A DNA stretch of 64,000 nt, taken from Slackia sp. (lineage in GTDB: Bacteria; Actinomycetota; Coriobacteriia; Coriobacteriales; Eggerthellaceae). A program made the translations under genes and the position numbers. Below the pieces are notes generated by a model, which was not told the DNA's origin, made no database searches, and was given only the letters and a program-made list of their open reading frames with translations. Shown piece after piece: positions 53,583-64,000 of this stretch (positions are counted from its first letter, which is position 1; each line of letters opens with the position of its first letter). The stretch is from NCBI GenBank assembly GCA_030527325.1, contig JAUNBA010000001.1, positions 62,001 to 126,000 on the forward strand, in the 5' to 3' direction.

Positions 53583-54677
53583 TTACGCGTTTTCGCCCAA
53601 GGCGCGAATAGGCTCGTACCATGCATCGTCCACCTTGACGAAACAGGTTTTCTCGGAAGCCTTCTCGAAAATGCTCGATTTGCTCTCGTCATCGGGGTCG
53701 ATGAAGATCTCGCTATCGTCGGCCACCTTGTCCGAGCAGAAATAGTCGGTGATCTTCGTTCGATCCTCTTCGGAAATGGCGTCGTTATTGAAGCAGAACG
53801 GCGCATTGAGCACCGGCGTGACCTGAATGATGACGAACTCCTTGCCGCGCACAGAATCCATAGGCGCTTCGGCGTCGTCTTTCGCCCGGTACACGGAACC
53901 GACGGCATTCGCCTCGCCTTCGACCAGCTCGAGATACATATCGACGTCGACGTCGTCGAAGGCCGCGGCATCCACGTCCCCGTTCAAAAGGTTGACGCAC
54001 GAACCGGCATGGGAGTTGCCGAAAAGAACTTCGCTGAAAAACGAGCCGCCCTCGAGCAGCTCGTCGGAGCTCTCCAATCCGAATTCGCCCACGATAGCCG
54101 AAGAAGGAACCTTGAAGCCCGATGTGGAGGTCGCCGTCACGAACGAGAAGCTTTTCCCCTTGAGCGCGGACAAAGAGTAGCCCGACCCGTCTTTGTAAAG
54201 CTCGGCGTCTTCTTTGCGCACGCAAATGCGGCTGTAATAGCACGCCCCCTCAAGGCCGCCCTCGTCGTCGCTGTTGGTGAAAGCGGCCTGCACGGCGTCG
54301 TTTTTCTTATTCGCCTGCACGTAGCCTTCGGCGCCGAGAAGCGCCATCTGGGCATTGCCCGATACGATGGCCTCGATGGCCACGTTGTAATCGGTCGTCG
54401 TCATGAGATTCGCCGAACGGCCGCAGGCGGCCGTGATGGCGGCGCCGATCGCCTCGCGGGAAGCGGTAAGGTCGGACGCCGAATTATCGGGCAGCCACAC
54501 CATGGTGATCGGGTCGCCCGCGTCTTTCGAGGCGCCCTGCGCATCGCTCGAATCTGCGCCGGCGGCGGCGCCCGATCCTCCGGCCGTACAGCCCGTCAAA
54601 GCGGCGATCGCGCCCAAGGCCGCAAGCGAGGCGCTCCCCTTGATGAAATGGCGACGGGAGATCTGATGATTGTCCAT
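53583..54677 (-). CDS. phnD: PhnD-like substrate-binding lipoprotein with Tat signal
   Basis: The 364-residue protein has a twin-arginine signal (SRRHFIKGSAS) ending in a lipobox LTGC (Cys about 30), so it would be folded before export and then lipid-anchored. The mature part is a PhnD-type periplasmic-binding protein fold, with TTDYNVAIEAIVSGNAQMAL as the conserved family segment. It captures the ligand for the downstream PhnC-PhnE-PhnE complex. AGGAAC lies 8 bases before the ATG. Confidence 0.9.
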   Translation of the reverse strand: MDNHQISRRHFIKGSASLAALGAIAALTGCTAGGSGAAAGADSSDAQGASKDAGDPITMVWLPDNSASDLTASREAIGAAITAACGRSANLMTTTDYNVAIEAIVSGNAQMALLGAEGYVQANKKNDAVQAAFTNSDDEGGLEGACYYSRICVRKEDAELYKDGSGYSLSALKGKSFSFVTATSTSGFKVPSSAIVGEFGLESSDELLEGGSFFSEVLFGNSHAGSCVNLLNGDVDAAAFDDVDVDMYLELVEGEANAVGSVYRAKDDAEAPMDSVRGKEFVIIQVTPVLNAPFCFNNDAISEEDRTKITDYFCSDKVADDSEIFIDPDDESKSSIFEKASEKTCFVKVDDAWYEPIRALGENA

Positions 54678-54854
54678 GTTCTTCGTTCCTATCGGTTCTC
54701 TTGCCCTCGTGACGGACTCGAGCGCATTCGCTCACGCAGAAAGCCCGCATGCCTTCGATCGGGTCGGAGGCACGAATCAAGATTAGAAATCGCGCGTCAA
54801 AGCCGTGCGAGACGCATGCGAAAGAAGAGGGAAAGATAGTTCAAGCGCATGAAA

Positions 54855-54878
54855 AAAGCGCCGCGAACGACGCTTTTC
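54855..54878 (-). terminator. terminator of the AI-2E permease gene
   Basis: An AAAAGCG/CGCTTTT stem is followed on the minus strand by a T run, 87 bases beyond the stop at 54965. The rest of the 54678-54964 gap shows no gene. Confidence 0.5.
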
Positions 54879-54964
54879 GATTTCTTTGCACGGCTTCGAG
54901 CGCACAACGCCCGACGGATGCCGCCGCGGTTGCCGCCTTGCGCTCGCGACCCGTAAAGCCGGCG

Positions 54965-56176
54965 CTACGCTTGGCCCTCCGGCGAATCCGAGAGCAGCCG
55001 CTCGTCATCGCGCGCACGGGCTTGCTGCGCGCGGCGGGCGCGCACTTTCGCCGCACGATCCATGGCGAGTGCCCTGATCGTCGCCAGCGTGGGAACGCCC
55101 ACGAACATGCCCACGACGCCGAACAACGCGCCGCCCACCAAAACGCCCGCGAAAACCCAGATGCCGGGAAGACCGACCGAGGCGCCCACCACGTTAGGAT
55201 AGATCAAATGAGTTTCAAGCTGCTGCAGCACCACGAGAAACACCACGAACCAGACCGCCTGCATAGGATCGACCGTCATAATCATCAAAACGCCGATAAT
55301 GCCGCCGAGCCACGCGCCGAAGACGGGGACCAACGCGGTCAGGCCCACGCACGCGCCGATCGCGACGGCGTACGGCATGCCGAACAACGCCATGCCGATA
55401 GCGCACAACGTGCCCAAGATGACCGCTTCGATGCACTGCCCCGTGATAAAACGCGAAAACGACTGATTCACCACATGGCCCGCATGGCGCAGCGATTGCG
55501 CGAAGCGCACAGGGACGAACAGCTCGACCAACGTATCGATTCCCTTGAGAACACGCTCTTTGTCGAGAAGCAGATACAGGGAAAACACCAGGGCGACGAT
55601 AAACGCGAAGACGTTATGCACGATGGAACCCGCCGTGGAAAAGACCGATTCGACGACCGAAACGAACCCGGCCGAATCGCCGTTGGAAACGCTCGTCACG
55701 AAATCGGTGAACGCGGTCTCGATTTCCTCGATATTCGCCGCGCCGAACGCCGAGGCCACCAGGTCGACATTCGCCTGTGCCCACCCGTACATATCGCCCG
55801 CGACCATCAAAACGCCCTGCTTGATGACGCCCGCCGAGGCCTTGAGCTCGGGAAGCACCAGATTCACGATGACCGCGACCACCGCGGCTATGACGGCGAA
55901 CGAAGCGATAAGACACACAGGGCGTCTCGATGCGGCGAGAACGCCGCTGCGCGCCGAAGGAAAGTACACGCGTTCCAAGCGACCCATGACCAGGTTAATC
56001 AAAAACGCGATGATACAGCCGAGCATCAGCGGAAACGCCGCCGCCCAAACCGCGCCGAGCGCCGCGAACAACTGCTGAGAGTACATCACGCCGAGCGCCG
56101 CGAGAAACGCGAAACCCGCCGCGCAGGCGATCAGCGTCACCGAGCGTTTGATATCGTTCCTATTCGTATCGACCAT
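54965..56176 (-). CDS. AI-2E family transporter
   Basis: The 403-residue membrane protein has about eight helices and the family motif pattern VFGAWLGGIIGVLMIM, then IYPNVVGASVGLPGIWVF. AI-2E proteins include the putative autoinducer-2 exporter TqsA, but many act as ion or solute carriers. The C terminus is a charged, Ala/Arg-rich tail. The ATG at 56176 is chosen over an ATG at 56278, which would add 34 atypical residues; its ribosome binding site is weak. It is divergent from gdhA. Confidence 0.88.
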   Translation of the reverse strand: MVDTNRNDIKRSVTLIACAAGFAFLAALGVMYSQQLFAALGAVWAAAFPLMLGCIIAFLINLVMGRLERVYFPSARSGVLAASRRPVCLIASFAVIAAVVAVIVNLVLPELKASAGVIKQGVLMVAGDMYGWAQANVDLVASAFGAANIEEIETAFTDFVTSVSNGDSAGFVSVVESVFSTAGSIVHNVFAFIVALVFSLYLLLDKERVLKGIDTLVELFVPVRFAQSLRHAGHVVNQSFSRFITGQCIEAVILGTLCAIGMALFGMPYAVAIGACVGLTALVPVFGAWLGGIIGVLMIMTVDPMQAVWFVVFLVVLQQLETHLIYPNVVGASVGLPGIWVFAGVLVGGALFGVVGMFVGVPTLATIRALAMDRAAKVRARRAQQARARDDERLLSDSPEGQA

Positions 56177-57796
<1,620 letters not shown>

Positions 57797-57827
57797 ACAC
57801 GCCGCTCGAAAACAGCCCGTCGATACG

Positions 57828-57860
57828 AAAATGCCGCCCGTGCGAACAGGGCGGCATTTT
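57828..57860. terminator. bidirectional terminator between gdhA and hydA
   Basis: A perfect 12-bp stem (57828-57839 with 57849-57860) is followed by TTTTT on the plus strand and AAAA on the other side, between convergent genes. Confidence 0.85.
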
Positions 57861-57872
57861 TCGCCGCGCGCC

Positions 57873-59666
57873 CTATCGGCGCGCGGTGTCGACAGGCCCG
57901 TCGACACCGACGAAGCATGGCATCGACCAGGCATCGTGGCTGCCGTGCAAAAGGCGTTCCGCCTTATCCGACAGCGGCGCGCCCAAAAAATCGTCGTAGC
58001 AAGCCTGCACCGCAGGATTCTCATGGCTGAAGCGCAAAGGCGAGCAGGCGTCGATGGCGCGCAATCGCATACCGCGCGAAGCCGCTCGCTCCACGCCTTC
58101 GCACACCGGCTGGCCGCCGCCGCCGACACAACCGCCGGGACACGCCATGACCTCCACAAAATCGTAGTGCGCCTCCCCGGCGTCGATAGCCGCGCACAAC
58201 GCATCGGCATTCGCCAGCCCGCTTGCCGTCGCGACGCGCAACGTTCGTCCCGCAAACGAGAACGTCTGCTCGCGCCAGCCCTTGTCGATGCCGTCGTAGC
58301 GCACTTCGGAAAAGGCATCGGGGTCGGGGTTTTCTCCCGTTGCCAGAAAACACGCCGAACGCAACGCCGCCTCCATGACGCCGCCCGTCACGCCGAAGAT
58401 ATGGCCCGCGCCCGATGCCGTGCCCAAAGGCGCGTCGAACTCCTCTTCTTCGAGCAGGCCGACATTGACGAAGCGCGATTTGATCTGTCGCTGCAATTCG
58501 CGCACCGTCAGCACCGCGTCGACGTCGAAACCGGCGTCGGTGACGGCATGCCCGGGGTAAGCGCATTCGGCCTTCTTCGCGATGCACGGCATATACGCCG
58601 CCACGAACAGCTTGGACGGATCGACGCCGAGAAGCTCGGCGTAGTAGGTTTTCGCCAACGCGCCGAAGATCTGCTGGGGCGACTTCGTCGTCGACAGCAA
58701 GGGAACCATATGCGGATAGCGCGCTTTGAGAAAACGCACCCAACCGGGACAGCACGACGTGAACATGGGACCCGACGCTCCCGAATCGAAGCGATGCAAA
58801 AGCTCGCTTCCCTCCTCCATAATGGTCATGTCGGCTGCGAAGTCGGTGTCGAACACGTAATCGAACCCGAGCTTGCGCACGGCAGCCGTCAAGCGGCCCG
58901 TCGTAGCGTCGCGCGCGTCCAGTCCGAGCCCCTCGTGCCACGACGTGCGCACCGAAGGGGCTATCTGGGCTATCGTTATCATCTCGTCGTCTTCGAGAGC
59001 GTCGAAGACGCGCACGATGTCGCTACGCTCATGCAAGGCGCCCGTCGGGCAATGCGTGATGCATTGCCCGCAATACGAACACCGGTCTTTCGCCACCGCA
59101 TCGACGCGGCTGCGCGAACCGGAATCGACGAGCGCCCACACCGAAAGCGCCTGGCGCTTCTCGCAAACCGAAACGCATCGCAAGCACGATATGCACTTGG
59201 CGGGTTCTTTGACCAACGGGAATCGTTTATCGACGGGCGTCGTGTCGAACCGCGTTGGAAACGGCACGTCATGGATGGCCATACGGTCGGCCAACGATTG
59301 CAAGAGACACGTCCCGTTACGAAAGCACGTCGGGCAGCGGCGGTCGTGGCGCGAGAGGATCAACTGAAGATTCGTGCGCCTCGCCGAGCGCACGCGCTGC
59401 GTGTCGGTTCGAACCGTCATGCCGTCGCTCACCGGGCTGTTGCATGCGGCGACCAAATGCGAAACGCCCTCGACTTCGACCACGCATATGCGGCAGGCGC
59501 CTATTTCGTTGATCTCGCGCAGATAGCACAACGTCGGAATCTCGACCCCGGCGGCACGGGCCGCATCCAGAATGGTGGAGCCGTGCGCGACCGTCGTCTC
59601 GATGCCGTCTATCGTCACGCGAACGCGCTCGACGCCCGCCGCTGGCTTGCAAGCCGTATCTACCAT
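57873..59666 (-). CDS. hydA: [FeFe] hydrogenase catalytic subunit
   Basis: The 597-residue enzyme has a [2Fe-2S] domain (C47, C58, C61, C75), a His-ligated [4Fe-4S] motif (H107, C111, C114, C120) and two [4Fe-4S] ferredoxin clusters (about 158-206). The H-cluster domain follows with L1 TSCCPGWV, L2 MPCIAKKAE and L3 EVMACPGGCVGGGGQP, all with intact cysteines. It should produce or oxidise H2. The ATG at 59666 lies 7 bases inside the end of the upstream GltD-like gene, with AGGAAGGAAG before it, so the two are coupled. Maturation genes hydEFG are not in the window. The pairing with a GltD-like partner suggests the group A2 type; that assignment is inference. Confidence 0.95.
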   Translation of the reverse strand: MVDTACKPAAGVERVRVTIDGIETTVAHGSTILDAARAAGVEIPTLCYLREINEIGACRICVVEVEGVSHLVAACNSPVSDGMTVRTDTQRVRSARRTNLQLILSRHDRRCPTCFRNGTCLLQSLADRMAIHDVPFPTRFDTTPVDKRFPLVKEPAKCISCLRCVSVCEKRQALSVWALVDSGSRSRVDAVAKDRCSYCGQCITHCPTGALHERSDIVRVFDALEDDEMITIAQIAPSVRTSWHEGLGLDARDATTGRLTAAVRKLGFDYVFDTDFAADMTIMEEGSELLHRFDSGASGPMFTSCCPGWVRFLKARYPHMVPLLSTTKSPQQIFGALAKTYYAELLGVDPSKLFVAAYMPCIAKKAECAYPGHAVTDAGFDVDAVLTVRELQRQIKSRFVNVGLLEEEEFDAPLGTASGAGHIFGVTGGVMEAALRSACFLATGENPDPDAFSEVRYDGIDKGWREQTFSFAGRTLRVATASGLANADALCAAIDAGEAHYDFVEVMACPGGCVGGGGQPVCEGVERAASRGMRLRAIDACSPLRFSHENPAVQACYDDFLGAPLSDKAERLLHGSHDAWSMPCFVGVDGPVDTARR

Positions 59667-61492
59667 GCCATTCTTCCTTCCTTGTGCAGAATGCCGCATC
59701 CGAAATGGTCGCAATTCAAGCAGCGCGCGGCTTCCTGGCGCATCTCCTGATGAGAGAAGCCGTGCTCGATCAACTCGAAATCATGGCGGCGCTGCTCAGG
59801 CGCGCGTTCGGCGAGCACGGCCCTGCCCCACGGAGCCCGATCGTCGAGGCGCACCGGAGGAAGCGTCATATCCAGGAAAAGGCGGCGGCGATATCCGAGG
59901 TCTTCATCGATGCTGCGGGCGGCGCGCTTGCCGTCCGCGATAGCCGCGATAGCGCTCGCGGGGCCGCGCATGCAGTCGCCTCCGGCATACACGCCGTCGA
60001 TGCCGATGCAGCGCAAACGGTCGTCGACCGTCAGCGTCTTGCGATCGCAGGCGAGCCCCGCTTCGGAAAACGGCCCGGATTGCACCTCTTGCCCGATCGC
60101 CATCACGACGATGGAGCACGGCACGCCGACAAGCGGACGATCGGCCTTCACAGGAGCGGGCCTGCCGCCGCGCACCGGACCTGTCACCTGCGGCTGCAAC
60201 TCCAAGGCGCACACCGATCCCGCAGCATCGCGCACGATGCGCACGGGAGCCATCAGATCGGCGATACGGCATCCGTCGGCGATGGCCCCCTCGATTTCTT
60301 CGGGAAGGGCCGTCATGTCGGCGATGCGACGGCGATACGCCACAGTGACGTGCGCCGCGCCCAAGCGGACCGCCGTGCGCGCGGCGTCCATCGCCACATT
60401 GCCGCCCCCGACGACGCAGACGTCCCGGCCTCGCCAATCGGGCATGACGCCATCGCCTATGCCGCGCAGCAAAGAGACGGCGGACACGACGCCTGCGGCA
60501 TCCTCGCCTTCGATGCCGGCCTTTTTATCGCCGTGGGCGCCGATGGCGACATACACGGCATCGTATTCGGCGCGCAGACGCTCGACGGCCGCGGCATCCG
60601 CCACATCGACGCCGCAGCGGATGCGCACGCCGGCCGCCTCGATCGAGGCGATTTCGGCATCGAGCACCTCACGCGGAAAGCGATAGCTCGGTATGCCGTA
60701 ACGCAGCATGCCGCCCGATTGCGCGCGCTTCTCGTAGACGACGACGTCGTGGCCGAGACGCGCGAGATAATAGGCCGCCGACAATCCCGAAGGTCCCGCG
60801 CCCACCACGGCCACGCGCTTTCCCGTGGCGTCGAGACGCGACACGGCTCGGGACGGCGCGGCATGATCGACCGCGTATCGCTTCAGCCCCCGTATATTGA
60901 TCGCATCGTCCACCAACGCGCGACGGCACGTCTGCTCGCACGGATGCTCGCATACGTAGGCGCACGCCGAAGGAAACGGATTGTCTTTGCGGATAAGCTC
61001 GACCGCATCGTCATAGCGTCCTGCGGCGGTCAGCGCGATATAGCCAGGCACATCCACCTGGGCGGGACAGGACACGACGCACGGAACGCCCTGCGACGAG
61101 CTGCGAAGACAGCTTCCATGGCGCATATGCTGTTCGAAATCGTCGCGAAACGCAGCCAGGCTCATGAGCACCTGTTCGGCCGCCTGGTATCCGATAGCGC
61201 AGTCGGAGGTATCCCTGATGTGCTCGGCCAAAGCGCCGAGACGCGACGGCGCATCGGGCTCCGCTTTGCCGTCGATGATCTCCTCCAACATATGCGAAAC
61301 GCTCGCAAGGCCGATGCGACACGGCACGCATTTGCCGCAGCTTTGCGCATGCGCCACTTCCGCCAACGCGCGTGTCATGTCCACAGGACACGTACCGCGC
61401 GCCGTGGCCCCGAGACGGCGCGCCGTGTCGTCGCACTGCGCCGACAAACGCGCATGCAGCGACGGAGCCGCAAAACCCTCCGCGATGCCCAT
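59660..61492 (-). CDS. NuoF-tail/GltD-like NAD(P)H oxidoreductase subunit of the hydrogenase
   Basis: The 610-residue flavoprotein has an N-terminal NuoF-like 4Fe-4S segment (SCGKCVPCRIG, about 51-61) and a GltD-type Fe-S domain (CVVSCPAQVDVPGYI, then CAYVCEHPCEQTCRR). FAD (VAVVGAGPSGLSAAYYLA) and NAD(P) (VCVVGGGNVAMDAA) Rossmann folds follow, ending in CLNCDHFGC. It resembles the glutamate synthase small subunit and NfnB, which pass electrons between NAD(P)H and iron-sulfur partners. The ATG at 61492 has GGGAGGAG upstream. It would supply or accept electrons for HydA. No NuoE or NuoF flavin domain is present, so classic HydABC bifurcation is not shown. Confidence 0.88.
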   Translation of the reverse strand: MGIAEGFAAPSLHARLSAQCDDTARRLGATARGTCPVDMTRALAEVAHAQSCGKCVPCRIGLASVSHMLEEIIDGKAEPDAPSRLGALAEHIRDTSDCAIGYQAAEQVLMSLAAFRDDFEQHMRHGSCLRSSSQGVPCVVSCPAQVDVPGYIALTAAGRYDDAVELIRKDNPFPSACAYVCEHPCEQTCRRALVDDAINIRGLKRYAVDHAAPSRAVSRLDATGKRVAVVGAGPSGLSAAYYLARLGHDVVVYEKRAQSGGMLRYGIPSYRFPREVLDAEIASIEAAGVRIRCGVDVADAAAVERLRAEYDAVYVAIGAHGDKKAGIEGEDAAGVVSAVSLLRGIGDGVMPDWRGRDVCVVGGGNVAMDAARTAVRLGAAHVTVAYRRRIADMTALPEEIEGAIADGCRIADLMAPVRIVRDAAGSVCALELQPQVTGPVRGGRPAPVKADRPLVGVPCSIVVMAIGQEVQSGPFSEAGLACDRKTLTVDDRLRCIGIDGVYAGGDCMRGPASAIAAIADGKRAARSIDEDLGYRRRLFLDMTLPPVRLDDRAPWGRAVLAERAPEQRRHDFELIEHGFSHQEMRQEAARCLNCDHFGCGILHKEGRMAW

Positions 61493-61599
61493 AGAACTCC
61501 TCCCGACGTGGTTGTAGACGCACCATGGTACCATCGCGGCGCGACGCAGGAAGGCTGACATGCAGGAAGATACGCGACGGCAACAGAAACGTTCGAAGC

Positions 61600-61631
61600 C
61601 GCTCAAGGCGACGACGCGGCCGCCTTGAGCG
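61600..61631 (-). terminator. terminator of the unknown anchored-protein gene
   Basis: A perfect 11-bp stem with a 10-base loop (61600-61610 with 61621-61631) lies 34 bases after the stop. Confidence 0.6.
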
Positions 61632-61665
61632 CAGCCGATCGAGGCGCATCGGAGATAACGGCGCA

Positions 61666-62793
61666 CTAACGAGTGCGAGGCGCGAGGACCTTCGTCGAAG
61701 CAACGTTGCCGGGAGCCACCATCAACACGCCGACGCTGCCGCGCTCGGGAGCATCGAAATACAGCGTCCCATCGATGACCTCGCTCATAGGGAACCGGTC
61801 GCGCTCTTTGAACGTGATCACCGCGTCTATGCCGCGCATGCCCGAAAACGGGCGCGGATCGGACGTGAGCGCCACGACGGTATCGCAGCCCGCCGCCTCG
61901 AACCGATCGAGGATGGCCTCGATGCGATCCCGAAGCGAAGGATCGACGAGCGACGGATCGAACGCGGCGAACAATTCGGACACGCTGCCATACGGATTGC
62001 CCTCGCGCGTTTCCTTCTCGCTTACGGACTCCACGCGAACGCCCGATGCGTCCGTCGTCGTGGTGGTCGTGGTCTTCGTGGTCGTGACGCGCGGCATCGC
62101 ATACGAAGAAAGCAGATCGGGAGTCAAGCTGAAGACGCCGTACGTGTGGCCGTCCTTCATAAGGATGCGGCCGCTCGCGTAATCTCGTATGCTCGATGAA
62201 TCGATCTCGATGACCGAGGCCTCCTTCGACTCGTACGCATCGCGCGCTTCGTCGATCGATATCGCGCCGTCGGCCGCGCAATCGTCCTCATCGCCGCCGG
62301 AGCGAAAGACGCTATCGTCCCGCGTCTGCCCATCGTCGGAAAAATGCCCGTCTTCGACGGAACCGTCCTGATATCGTCCGTCGAAAGCCTCGTCGAAAGT
62401 ATCGGGGGATTCTTCGACCGACGCGGTCGATGACGGCTCCGAGACGACCGTCCCCTCGAACAATACGACGTCGTAACCGGCCATGTCGCCCGCCATGTCG
62501 TCGATACTCGTGGCCGCTACGTTCAAACCGTGGCCCGCGTGCGATATGTACGAAGTCAGCACGATGAAGCCGGCAAGCACGAGCGCGGCGAACACGCCGA
62601 GCGCCACACGCTCGCGCCGACGTTGCCGATCGGCCGTAGAAGCCCTGTCTTTCGCGTCGAGCAGACGCGCCGCCTCCTCCGAGCAGGAAAACGACTCTTG
62701 CGCGCCCGTGCATCGCGCATCGTCGCGCTCTCGCTCGCGCGGCGCGCTCTCCTCGACTTCCTCCGCCTGTGCCAATAGTCCGCTCTTCATCAT
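61666..62793 (-). CDS. single-span membrane protein of unknown function
   Basis: The protein has about 375 residues: a charged cytoplasmic N terminus, one helix (about 63-83: VALGVFAALVLAGFIVLTSYI), an acidic low-complexity stretch and a Thr-rich run (TTTKTTTTTTTD). A globular C-terminal part (about 290-375) contains VVALTSDPRPFSGMRGIDAVITFKE. The type II topology would place most of it outside. No family is recognised. Start choice between ATGs at 62793 and 62790 is open. It begins 14 bases after uvrA and is probably co-transcribed. Confidence 0.7.
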   Translation of the reverse strand: MMKSGLLAQAEEVEESAPRERERDDARCTGAQESFSCSEEAARLLDAKDRASTADRQRRRERVALGVFAALVLAGFIVLTSYISHAGHGLNVAATSIDDMAGDMAGYDVVLFEGTVVSEPSSTASVEESPDTFDEAFDGRYQDGSVEDGHFSDDGQTRDDSVFRSGGDEDDCAADGAISIDEARDAYESKEASVIEIDSSSIRDYASGRILMKDGHTYGVFSLTPDLLSSYAMPRVTTTKTTTTTTTDASGVRVESVSEKETREGNPYGSVSELFAAFDPSLVDPSLRDRIEAILDRFEAAGCDTVVALTSDPRPFSGMRGIDAVITFKERDRFPMSEVIDGTLYFDAPERGSVGVLMVAPGNVASTKVLAPRTR

Positions 62794-62807
62794 CGATCGA
62801 AGCGGGC

Positions 62808-64000
62808 CTATCGAGCGTCGCCGAGTATGTCGCGCAGGAACCTGCCCGTATGGCTCTCGGGGACGGAAGCCACGAACTCGGGCGTGCCGGAAGCCACCAC
62901 GGTTCCACCGCGAGCACCGCCTTCGGGCCCCATGTCGATAATGCGATCTGCGCACTTGATGACATCGAGATTATGCTCGATGACAAGCACGGTATTGCCC
63001 TTGTCGACCAAGCGCTGCAGCACTTCGAGCAGCTGGCGGACGTCTTCCATGTGAAGACCCGTGGTAGGCTCGTCGAGAATATAGAGCGTCTTTCCGGTTT
63101 GACGGCGCTGCAGCTCGCTTGCAAGCTTCACACGCTGGGCCTCTCCGCCCGACAGCGTGGTGGCGGGCTGGCCGAGACGGATATACCCGAGGCCGACGTC
63201 ATGCAGCGTCTGGAGCTTGCGCGCCAAAGCGGGGATGTTCTTGAAGAACTCGAGCGCTTCTTCGACCGTCATATCGAGCACGTCGTACACGTTTTTCCCG
63301 CGATAGGTAACCTGCAGGGTTTCGCGGTTGTAGCGCTTTCCTCCACAGACCTCGCACGGAACGTAGACATCGGGAAGAAAATGCATTTCTATCTTAATCT
63401 GCCCATCGCCCTTGCAGGCTTCGCATCGGCCGCCGCTCACATTGAAGCTGAAGCGACCGGGCGCATAGCCGCGCGCCTTGGCCTCTTGCGTGCTCGCGAA
63501 CAGGGCGCGTATATCGTCCCACAATCCGATATACGTGGCGGGATTCGAGCGAGGAGTGCGGCCGATGGGGCTTTGGTCGATATCGATGATCTTGTCGAGG
63601 GCCTCGTATCCCGACAGCTTCCGATACGCGCCGGTGCGATGATGGGCCCGGTTGATCCGATTGGCCAAGGCAGGAGCGAGGGTGTCGGTGATAAGCGAGC
63701 TTTTGCCCGAACCCGAAACGCCCGTCACTACCGTCAACGTGCCTATCTCGATATCGATCGAAACGTTTTTGAGATTGTTCTCCCGAGCGCCCGACAACCG
63801 TATGGAGCCGCGACGAGGCGTGCGGCGATGCGCAGGGATTTCGATGCGGCGGCGCCCCGAAAGGTAGTCGGCAGTATAGCCGCCCGATGAAGCCGCCACT
63901 TCCTCAGGGGTGCCGCAGGCGACCACGGAACCGCCGCGCTCGCCCGCTCCAGGGCCCATGTCGATCACGTAGTCGGCATGCCTGATGGTATCTTCGTCGT
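62808..64000 (-). CDS. uvrA: excinuclease ABC subunit A, C-terminal part
   Basis: The gene runs off the right edge, so the 5' end is missing. The roughly 397 visible residues include the second ATPase: Walker [11 protein letters not shown], zinc finger CEACKGDG...CEVCGGKR, signature [15 protein letters not shown] and Walker [13 protein letters not shown]. UvrA finds bulky DNA lesions and loads UvrB. The visible edge sequence ([18 protein letters not shown]) matches the conserved end of the first ATPase. The membrane protein gene follows after 14 bases. Confidence 0.95.
   Translation of the reverse strand, partial: DEDTIRHADYVIDMGPGAGERGGSVVACGTPEEVAASSGGYTADYLSGRRRIEIPAHRRTPRRGSIRLSGARENNLKNVSIDIEIGTLTVVTGVSGSGKSSLITDTLAPALANRINRAHHRTGAYRKLSGYEALDKIIDIDQSPIGRTPRSNPATYIGLWDDIRALFASTQEAKARGYAPGRFSFNVSGGRCEACKGDGQIKIEMHFLPDVYVPCEVCGGKRYNRETLQVTYRGKNVYDVLDMTVEEALEFFKNIPALARKLQTLHDVGLGYIRLGQPATTLSGGEAQRVKLASELQRRQTGKTLYILDEPTTGLHMEDVRQLLEVLQRLVDKGNTVLVIEHNLDVIKCADRIIDMGPEGGARGGTVVASGTPEFVASVPESHTGRFLRDILGDAR

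Noticed and set aside
57831..61558. Two frames of over 600 codons opposite the hydrogenase genes
   Set aside because: Antisense shadows rich in Arg/His/Ala. The minus strand has intact iron-sulfur and H-cluster motifs.
61493..62281. N-terminal extension of the GltD-like protein by 263 residues
   Set aside because: The extension overlaps the next gene antiparallel to none of its motifs, and a GGGAGGAG site supports the start at 61492.

Overview
The window is a G+C-rich bacterial chromosome segment with densely packed genes on both strands, many GTG/TTG starts and strong purine-rich ribosome binding sites. Gene content fits an anaerobic Gram-positive Actinobacteriota, most likely class Coriobacteriia (Eggerthellaceae-like). 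It includes an [FeFe] hydrogenase with a GltD-like partner, NADP-type glutamate dehydrogenase, Gram-positive anionic-polymer genes and Tat-dependent lipoproteins. This placement is inference; no rRNA or tRNA gene was seen.

Region 1 (1-7720): a fused CydDC-like ABC exporter, a SWIM-domain SNF2 helicase and a TetR regulator. Region 2 (7903-39781) is about 32 kb devoted to one or more surface glycopolymers. It holds a TagO/WecA-type initiating transferase, at least eight glycosyltransferases, two DUF6541 giant membrane proteins, a DUF2304 protein, a flippase, an acyltransferase, a Wzm/Wzt-type ABC exporter and UDP-galactopyranose mutase. Embedded in it is an apparently complete phosphocholine pathway. 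This comprises a LicB-like importer, a fused HTH-LicC-LicA enzyme, two LicD transferases and a secreted protein with about ten choline-binding-type repeats. The parts would act in sequence: choline uptake, phosphorylation and CDP activation, transfer to the glycan, export, then non-covalent docking of the choline-binding protein.

Region 3 (40024-50930) is mostly housekeeping: universal stress protein, prmC/prfA, serA, a YtrA-type GntR-ABC operon, a HicB-like gene with two tiny paralogous genes, rnhA, a zinc-ribbon protein and an AIM24-family protein. Region 4 (51019-56176): a PhnCDEE-type ABC importer and an AI-2E family permease. Region 5 (56465-64000): gdhA, a two-gene [FeFe] hydrogenase module, an unknown membrane-anchored protein and the 3' part of uvrA.

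The most unusual observations are four. (1) The phosphocholine system sits in a non-Firmicute context. (2) The enzyme fusion HTH-LicC-LicA has a perfect 16-bp inverted repeat flanking its own -10 box. (3) The Wzt-like ATPase has a C-terminal half of three CWB2-like cell-wall-binding repeats. (4) One 1001-residue protein is a GT2-DUF4422-GT8 triple glycosyltransferase. Perfect hairpins (candidate terminators) and dyads were located by eye; promoters are weaker calls.
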